Origin: Endothia cerciana
Lineage: Eukaryota > Ascomycota > Sordariomycetes > Diaporthales > Cryphonectriaceae
Length of the DNA: 64,000 nt
Direction: 5' to 3'
NCBI GenBank assembly: GCA_026119935.1
Contig: JALRMH010000041.1
Coordinates: forward strand, 248,001 to 312,000
Part shown: in pieces, positions 57,775 through 64,000 of the stretch
Numbering within the stretch: the stretch's first letter is position 1
Layout: each line of letters starts with the position of its first letter
Program-made: the position numbers and the translations under genes
The notes under the pieces: generated by a model
Databases searched by the model: none
What the model was told of the DNA's origin: nothing
What the model saw: the letters and a program-made list of their open reading frames with translations, nothing else

Positions 57775-58806
57775 ATGGCAGGAGCCTCAGTTGACGAGTC
57801 GCGTCAGTACATGAAGAAATGGACCGAGGACGGTCTCAAGATCCTCGGGCCTTGCCCACCACATCTGAAGGAGGCTACGATCGAAGTGCCTCTTCACGAT
57901 GGGACGACTGCTAGAAGCATCATTGTCTCGCCAGCCAGTGCTACGGATAACACCAAGATGCGGCCACTGATCGTCCTCTTCCATGGTGGCGGATGGGTCG
58001 TTGGCGGCCCCGAATTTGTGCTCAGCCCTGCACGAGGCTACGCTAGCCTCCTCGGCGCCATCGTCGTCTGTCCTAGCTACAAGTATGCTCCGGAGGAGCC
58101 CTTTCCAGCGTCGATGCAGAGCGCCTGGGATATCGTCGCCTGGCTCTCACGTCCCGACAATCTCAACCACGGCCCCCTCAAGGATACAGGCATCGAATTC
58201 GATCCCAGCAAGGGCATAGTGTTGGCGGGGATCAGTGCCGGCGCTAATCTATCGGCTGTTGTCGCCGGCATCCACGCCGCGATCACGGCGGATAGGTCGT
58301 TGAAGCTGGCTGAAGGCCGTGCCTCCATCGAGCACCCTATCACCGGTGTATTTCTCTCGATCCCTTGCCTGGTTCATGAGACCATGGTGCCGGCCGAATA
58401 CGCGTCCATGTGGACATCTCGCGTAGAGCATGCCAACGCTCCCTTCATCTCTGCTGAATACCTGAAGATCACTGAGTCGAGACTCAAACCGGATCACCAC
58501 TCGCCGTGGTGGTCGCCTTTGAACCTCGACCTCGCCAAAATTGCGGGGCATCACGCACCAAAGGTGTACTTTCAGGCCGGACAGCTGGATATTCTTCGGG
58601 ATGATGCGACAGTATACGCCAAGGCTTTGGAGGACAAGAGTGTTGCTGAGACGCGGATCGATATCATTCAGAACATTGATCATGCCGGCTGGTGCACAAT
58701 TCCTAGTCCGGATACACACACAGACGAGATACGGACAAAATCTCTGGATGGAATGGCTTGGTTACTGGGTACGGAGTGGGACAAGAGCAAAGAGCTATCA
58801 TATTGA
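57775..58806 (+). CDS. Alpha/beta hydrolase, HSL (hormone-sensitive lipase) family
   Basis: A single exon of 343 residues. The oxyanion motif HGGGWVVGGPE (about residue 70), nucleophile elbow GISAGANLS (about 151), catalytic Asp in AGQLDILRDD and His in NIDHAGWC make a complete triad of the Abhydrolase_3/HSL type. No signal peptide is seen, so it is probably cytosolic. The family hydrolyses short acyl esters, lactones and similar compounds. It ends 453 bases from the convergent MFS transporter gene. Confidence 0.9.
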   Translation: MAGASVDESRQYMKKWTEDGLKILGPCPPHLKEATIEVPLHDGTTARSIIVSPASATDNTKMRPLIVLFHGGGWVVGGPEFVLSPARGYASLLGAIVVCPSYKYAPEEPFPASMQSAWDIVAWLSRPDNLNHGPLKDTGIEFDPSKGIVLAGISAGANLSAVVAGIHAAITADRSLKLAEGRASIEHPITGVFLSIPCLVHETMVPAEYASMWTSRVEHANAPFISAEYLKITESRLKPDHHSPWWSPLNLDLAKIAGHHAPKVYFQAGQLDILRDDATVYAKALEDKSVAETRIDIIQNIDHAGWCTIPSPDTHTDEIRTKSLDGMAWLLGTEWDKSKELSY

Positions 58807-59259
58807 GATAGTGATCTCAATGTTAAGCGGTCCAGACTGAGGGAAAAATGCTTTTGGGAGGGGGAGGTTGGAGTGGTCCCTTGTAATTATATCTAGAGAC
58901 CGTCTCCGCCTACTAAGTCCTGTTGCCTCTGATGTTGGTTCGTACAAAATTGTGATGTCACGACCCATTCTAACCTTTATGGCATCACCTTGTTAGTCGT
59001 GGCTACTAAGAAGAGTACTTGGGTAGCCCATTTGTGCCCTGGGCTGTTGTCGTATTGCCTGGCTATGTGGCTAGCATGGTCTCGGCCGGAGAAAGCAGTG
59101 GACTCGACTACGACCATATTGAAAGAGTTCACGTGTGTGTGTGTGATGTCTTGGAACAATCTCTAGGGGTATTTTAGTTTAAAAGCATTTGGGCGTCCGT
59201 TTTTCACTACAACGACTTCACCGTGCCCAAGGCGCGTAGCGGTGGCAGACGCCTTCATC
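58807..59259. other. Convergent 3' region with a GT microsatellite
   Basis: 3' flanks of two genes. A GTGTGTGTGTGTG run lies near 59,135. No gene seen. Confidence 0.4.
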
Positions 59260-61122
59260 TCAGCTGGCTTTCTCAGTACTGATCCCTGCGCTTGTGCTCG
59301 GGGCGCTCCCAGCCGCAGTAGGCAAAATGGAGGGGACTTTCTCCGAAACTTTATCTTCCTCTGGACCACCACCAATGCCCTTGGTTTGGTTCGAAGTCTT
59401 TTCTTTAGCAGGAGTCTCCTTCCGGGCTTGTTTCTCCCTCAGCTTTCCCCTCCACCTGATACCGTTCTTCATAATGATGAGCAAGACAGGAGCGCCAAGC
59501 ACGTACAAGAACCCGAAGATCGTGAACGCCCAACCCGCCCCGATCCCATTGATCATCGGTGTGATCACCGCTGTTGCTGCCGCACCTATGAGACATCTGC
59601 TCAAATTGTTCGCAGCCGTCGCTGCACCTGCCTTGCCTGGGTACATATCCACAATGAGGACACTGCAGGTGTTGTTGAAACCGATCATTCCAACGCCCAT
59701 GAGGAACAACAGTACGATAGGGACTGCGATACTAGCTTTGTACTGCAGCGCCCAACCCCACGCGAATAGAACGCAGGTTGCGAGGGCTAGCAACGGGAGG
59801 CCAATCTCAATGCGGGCCCTCTCTATGGGGAAGTTGGACAAGTCGTCCTGACGGCCCCTGGTCAGAGCCATCCCGAGTCGCTTTGCGTGCCGCCTATAGT
59901 TCCAATTGATGGTAGGACCGACGATGAAGGCCGCGACAATCGACCCACCAGCCATGGGTAGGTACATGAGACCGATCTCGATCTCACCGAGGCCGTACAA
60001 TTCCTCCATCTGTTCTGACATAGAAGTCGCGATTGCATAGAACCCTGCAAAGACCACAGCGCTGTAAAAGAGGAGCAGGCCGAAGACCGGCTCAAAGAGG
60101 AGTTTGACAGAGTCGAAAGGGTTGCCAAATTTGATCGTCAACTTGTGCCGCGATTTGCTTGATGTGGCTGTGTTTATGCGATGGAGCTGATCAAAGTCAT
60201 TGGCCTGCTCAGCCTTGCGCCTGCGACGACTGTCCTTGATGACCTGCCAAATAGTCCTGTATACCGGATGGGGCCTGACACTGCCATCGCCGACAATCTT
60301 GCGGCATGTTTCGGGAAAGAAGAACAGCATCAGGACGAGCGTTACGGCTGCTAGAATGGTAAGGAACCAGAAGATGGATCTCCAGCCCAAGTACTGGGAG
60401 AAAATCCCACCAAGCACCGGGCCTAGAGAAGGTGCAAGCACGATGGGAAGGACGGTGATACCGATGTACTGGCCCCTCTCAGCGGAGGTAATGGTGTCGG
60501 CGATGACGGCCTGGCACAGGGCGACGGTACTGGCCGAGCCAGCTGACTGCAGGCAACGCAGAACCATCAACTGCGTATAGTCCTGGCACAAGGCAACACC
60601 AATGTTGGCGGCAATGTACACCACGAAGCAGATCACGTAGGCCGGTCTTCGACCACCCGTGTCGGCGAATCCCCCAATGAACATGGGGGTGACGCCCTGG
60701 AAGATCATGTACGTTGTTATGGTCAAGTTGATCTCCGACGTGCTGACATGGAAGGCTTCTGCGACGACGTTCAGGGCTGGAAAGTAGATCTGAGCCGTCA
60801 AGGGGGAGAAGAAGGCGCTGAGGGCGGCGCCTAAGACGATCAGACGCTTTTCCCACAGCGAGTAGGAGGAGTAGGGAGCCGAGACGGCCTGAGACGGGTC
60901 GCCATTGGGACTAGGGGATGTGACGGGCTGTTCACTCGGCGGTTCCTGGTCTGCCAGTATAGGTTCGTCTTGTTGAGATGCATCTTGCTGGGAGGTTCTG
61001 GCAGTGGCGGTGGGTTGCTCCCCGGTCAGGTTGGTCGGTTCATCCTTCCGATCTTCTAATGAAGTTGTATCTGAGCTCGACGACTTGCTCTGCCGGTCAC
61101 GATCGAGGTTCTCGCTGGCCAT
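59260..61122 (-). CDS. MFS drug:H+ antiporter, DHA1 (QDR-like)
   Basis: One exon of 620 residues, starting at ATG 61122; the frame is open further upstream but the sequence there looks like leader. A hydrophilic Ser/Gln-rich N-terminus (about 85 residues) precedes 12 membrane segments. Family motifs: GGFADTGGRRPAYV (motif A) in the loop 2-3 region, LRCLQSAGSAS (motif B, with Arg), and GPVLGGIFSQYLGWRSIFWF (motif C), and the long central loop of Qdr1/Qdr3-like transporters. They export small hydrophobic compounds at the plasma membrane with proton exchange. Placement at the end of a metabolic gene run fits an efflux role, but the substrate is unknown. Confidence 0.9.
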   Translation of the reverse strand: MASENLDRDRQSKSSSSDTTSLEDRKDEPTNLTGEQPTATARTSQQDASQQDEPILADQEPPSEQPVTSPSPNGDPSQAVSAPYSSYSLWEKRLIVLGAALSAFFSPLTAQIYFPALNVVAEAFHVSTSEINLTITTYMIFQGVTPMFIGGFADTGGRRPAYVICFVVYIAANIGVALCQDYTQLMVLRCLQSAGSASTVALCQAVIADTITSAERGQYIGITVLPIVLAPSLGPVLGGIFSQYLGWRSIFWFLTILAAVTLVLMLFFFPETCRKIVGDGSVRPHPVYRTIWQVIKDSRRRRKAEQANDFDQLHRINTATSSKSRHKLTIKFGNPFDSVKLLFEPVFGLLLFYSAVVFAGFYAIATSMSEQMEELYGLGEIEIGLMYLPMAGGSIVAAFIVGPTINWNYRRHAKRLGMALTRGRQDDLSNFPIERARIEIGLPLLALATCVLFAWGWALQYKASIAVPIVLLFLMGVGMIGFNNTCSVLIVDMYPGKAGAATAANNLSRCLIGAAATAVITPMINGIGAGWAFTIFGFLYVLGAPVLLIIMKNGIRWRGKLREKQARKETPAKEKTSNQTKGIGGGPEEDKVSEKVPSILPTAAGSAPSTSAGISTEKAS

Positions 61123-62559
61123 GGTTTCGTGTGTACCGTGAATACCAGGCGAGAATGTGAGGATACCCTGGGCGGCCCTGCTTTTATGGAGGAATAAAAC
61201 CCCAAGACGGGGGCTCCAGGCAAAATTCGGAGCCGAAAGCGGATAAAACGCAATCCATGCTTGGCCCTCGAGGGCGATGCCGGTCCCGATTTCGGCAGCG
61301 TCTTCTCGTCGAGCCGTGATGTATCCAACCGGTGGTCGGATAGGGCTACATACCATAGTACGGTCGGACGAGGCTGCAAAAAAATTTGGTGGAGTTGCCA
61401 AGCCAACCTCTCCGCCGTGATCAAATTGAGTCCCTCCATTTCGAATCTTTTTTTGAAGAGTTGTGAGCCGATGGCAGGCGGTGAGAGGGTGCGGCAGCCC
61501 AGGTCGAAAGGAAATCAATCATGGAGGACGGGCGGCCGCCTCGGCACCGAGTGCTCGATCTTCAGTGCCTGTGGGGGTGCTCGATGAATCCAACAGAGGC
61601 CTGCGCAGGCAGACAGGCATAGCCGGATATAAGCAAAGTGTTTTGTTCGCCTCACAGTGAAGTAGCTGCAACATTTACTTGTGCCCACAGATATCAGATA
61701 GACGGTCTTCCTCAGGCTTGAGACCGCCTACTACTTCGCTCTTTGTCACCAGCTGCCAATGGAGAAGGGGCAGGTAACGATGCCTGGCGCACTGACTCGG
61801 AGGTTCTGTTGCTTCAGTGGCCGGTGTGATTTATATAATTACAGTACGGAGCCTAACAATTCTGCAGTGGCATGATTGCTTGGTTTTAGACCCTCGCTTC
61901 CTGGTCAGGCCTACAAACTTCTGCTTACGGTCTGGAACTTTTGAGTACGTTACTCGAGAAACCAGCAGATCAATTCCCTCGGAGACTCGAATTCGAATGG
62001 ACAATTGTCGGTACGCTATCTCATTCGTGACTTTCCTATCAATTTATGGCATCTGGCTCATCTCAAGATGTGTTCAATGGCCATCGATCCGCAAGCTCAC
62101 GATAGACCAGGCTTAATCTTTCTCGTTGGTAAATATCCATGTACCTATCCAGGCGTATCGAAACTGCGTTCTGGACGCTTGGGGATCTTTCACGTCATTA
62201 CTGCAAATTCGCCGAATTCCCTAGAGAGCAGCACGGCGGGCCGATGTGTCCTCGGTCAACCACACACGCATTCACTGGAGTTCACTGATAGAGTTAAGCC
62301 GAATCCAATTAATTACTAGTCCGCGCGCCTCGTCAGCTGATTCGGCGTTGGGCTGTTTTCTAGCACGAGATCTGAACTAAGAACTCCGGTGTGACACACG
62401 CTGAGGCATGTCCTCAACCCCGCGCGCAACATGGAATCAGAGTCCCGGTTGCCTGGTCATCTGCACCCATCAGTTCTGGTATATATTTGATGCCATATCT
62501 CTCTCCTTCCATCAGAATTTTGAACAGCTTGCTCCGTTGACTCGATTCGGATCGTGACC
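61123..62559. other. 1.4-kb divergent intergenic region
   Basis: Separates the MFS start (minus) from the GFA-domain start (plus). Frames on either strand lack motifs. A TATATTT near 62,482 may serve the GFA-domain gene. Confidence 0.4.
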
Positions 62560-63690
62560 ATGGCAGACCCGTGCATTTCCCCAGCGAGGCGCCTCACAGC
62601 CTCCTGTTACTGCAAGGCCGTGCAGTATAGCGTCGATATCCTGACCCCCAGCCTCCCCCTCCCTGTGCACCTGTGTCACTGCAGCATATGCCGATACACT
62701 CACGGAACTCTATGCGTCTTCCACACGGAGCTGCCCAAGGGCGTCTCTCTCAACTTCACAGCGCCCTCGTCACTCGACAAGATGACTGGGTACAGGAACA
62801 CCAACTCCCAGGCCGAGCGTTTCTTTTGCAGTACCTGCGGTTGTCATGTCGGCGATCGCGGTCTTGAGAATTCCGATGCTGAAACCCCTATCGCGAATAA
62901 TACCTGGAATGTGGCGACCGCTTTGTTCTCTGACCACGGCGAGGACGTCTTTCATATCAGGACGCATTGTTTCACGGAAGGATCCACGGGAGGCTCGGGG
63001 CTGTTCAGCTTCTTGCCCAAGCTTGGAGACCGCGAGCTCAAGGTCTGGAATCCCGGTTCTGATAGCAGGTGGTGGTCGGCCAAGAACAAGAATGAGCCGC
63101 CAAGGCAGGAGTTTGATGAGGCCGGGAATGAGGTGCTTCGTGCCGAGTGTCACTGTGGTGGTGTCTCTTTCACGATCCCTCGACCGACGATACAAGCCGT
63201 CACGGATGACCCGTTCCTGTCTAAATACGTCTCACCAAAGGATAGCACCAAATGGATTGCGTGCCTCGATTCGTGCGAAGACTGCCGCCTCCAATGTGGA
63301 ACGCTCGTCACCGCTTGGGCATTTGTACCGCGAGCTCACATCCAGCCGCCGATGCCACCGGATCTTGCGCCCTATGGCACTATGAAGACCTTCGCATCTT
63401 CAAACGGAGTATTGAGAGGGTTCTGTGGCAAATGTGGCGCGACTGTTATCTACTCGTGTGATGGACGCACTCCGACTCCTGAGCAGCAGATCATTGATGT
63501 GTCCGTTGGACTCTTGAGAGCCCCGAAGGGAGTCCTGGCTGAGGAGTGGATGACGTGGAGAGCAGGTAGGCTTGCAAATCTGGAGAGCGCGAAGAAGTTT
63601 GCCCCCGTGTTTACCGAAAGCCTGTCGGAGGGCATCAAGATATGGTCCCTTGAAAAGTTCGGAGACGCCCCTGACTTTTCTGTGGACTGA
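62560..63690 (+). CDS. Tandem GFA-domain (formaldehyde-activating-like) protein
   Basis: One exon of 376 residues from ATG at 62560; the in-frame GTG at 62554 is not a plausible start. Two zinc-binding GFA/CENP-V domains: the first has CYCKAVQYS, CHCSICRYTHG and CSTCGCHVGDRG (residues about 17-105); the second has CHCGGVSFTI, DSCEDCRLQCG and FCGKCGATVIYSC (about 195-310). Both keep the CxC, CxxC and CxxC pattern. The family was named from a glutathione-dependent formaldehyde-activating enzyme; in fungi most members have unknown substrates. Duplication inside one chain is common in fungi. Intact. Confidence 0.88.
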   Translation: MADPCISPARRLTASCYCKAVQYSVDILTPSLPLPVHLCHCSICRYTHGTLCVFHTELPKGVSLNFTAPSSLDKMTGYRNTNSQAERFFCSTCGCHVGDRGLENSDAETPIANNTWNVATALFSDHGEDVFHIRTHCFTEGSTGGSGLFSFLPKLGDRELKVWNPGSDSRWWSAKNKNEPPRQEFDEAGNEVLRAECHCGGVSFTIPRPTIQAVTDDPFLSKYVSPKDSTKWIACLDSCEDCRLQCGTLVTAWAFVPRAHIQPPMPPDLAPYGTMKTFASSNGVLRGFCGKCGATVIYSCDGRTPTPEQQIIDVSVGLLRAPKGVLAEEWMTWRAGRLANLESAKKFAPVFTESLSEGIKIWSLEKFGDAPDFSVD

Positions 63691-64000
63691 GTACGTTCGG
63701 CTCTCTTGCGGAAAAAGCACGTTTGTTTCTATGGGAACATATCGAAAGAAAACCAATAGCTTGTCAGACTAGCAACCGCAGCCGTTCCGCAGTAGTACTG
63801 ATCCACCGGCAATGTGTCTTGTCCCAGCCTGGCTCCTGACGACTGTAAATGAGTTCCCATATCTCTGCAAATTAATGTACCTCATCACGTTGAGGTATCC
63901 TTCCCTCTAAATCTCTTCAGTGAAAGTTTTGATCGCTTTTTCTTCATTGAGTACGCCGATATTGCCTTCCGTAGAATTGGTCTTCCCTCGGGGCCCTCAA
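63691..64000. other. Window edge, nothing recognised
   Basis: 3' flank of the GFA-domain gene; a C/T-rich tract near 63,900 could begin the leader of a gene beyond the window. Confidence 0.35.

Noticed and set aside
44649..61122. A classical secondary-metabolite cluster
   Set aside because: There is no backbone synthase and no pathway regulator in the window, so only a loose metabolic grouping is claimed.

Overview
This window looks like nuclear DNA of a filamentous ascomycete (Pezizomycotina, probably a Sordariomycete). Genes are split by short GT-AG introns of about 45-120 bases and lie on both strands without operons. The protein families are typical of moulds: CYP52-type P450, OPT transporter, HET domain, secreted catalase-peroxidase, phenolic acid decarboxylase, GFA-domain protein. 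No rRNA, tRNA, CRISPR array or bacterial-type feature was recognised, and I cannot name the species.

Layout. 0-5 kb: a small hypothetical gene (363-836), a decayed superfamily-1 helicase piece (about 1935-2225) and a four-exon gene with an Asn-Gly-Met repeat tail that carries two in-frame stops (2930-4633). 5-7 kb: no recognisable gene. 7-14.2 kb: three intact housekeeping-like genes: an HD-domain 5'-nucleotidase, a disordered conserved protein and an 863-residue zinc-knuckle protein. 14.5-25.7 kb: an oligopeptide transporter, a phenolic acid decarboxylase, an intact CYP52-like P450 and, diverging from it, a second P450 with a frameshift and a damaged heme motif. 25.7-32 kb: a 50-residue Cys-rich protein, a 619-residue HTH-like protein and a repeat-bearing gene desert. 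32-34.7 kb: an extracellular catalase-peroxidase. 35.1-36.8 kb: decayed genes with TAG stops. 38-43 kb: a diacetyl reductase-like SDR, an F-box-like protein and a secreted protein.

44.6-61.1 kb is a run of metabolic genes: peroxisomal acyl-CoA oxidase (C-terminal SRL), 2-oxoglutarate/Fe(II) oxygenase, SDR, TIP30-like SDR, hotdog thioesterase, a frameshifted sulfotransferase-like gene, an SGNH hydrolase, an alpha/beta hydrolase and a DHA1-type MFS exporter. It resembles a small catabolic or tailoring cluster but contains no PKS, NRPS or terpene synthase. It is interrupted at about 54.65 kb by a breakpoint where a 5'-truncated aspartic protease (minus) meets a 5'-truncated HET gene (plus). A tandem GFA-domain gene closes the window.

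The main theme is a mix of intact core genes and a high load of decaying genes (seven pseudogene calls). Many lesions are nonsense changes that C-to-T transitions could produce. Exon models were derived by hand from frame, splice-site and family-motif continuity; no alignment was run.
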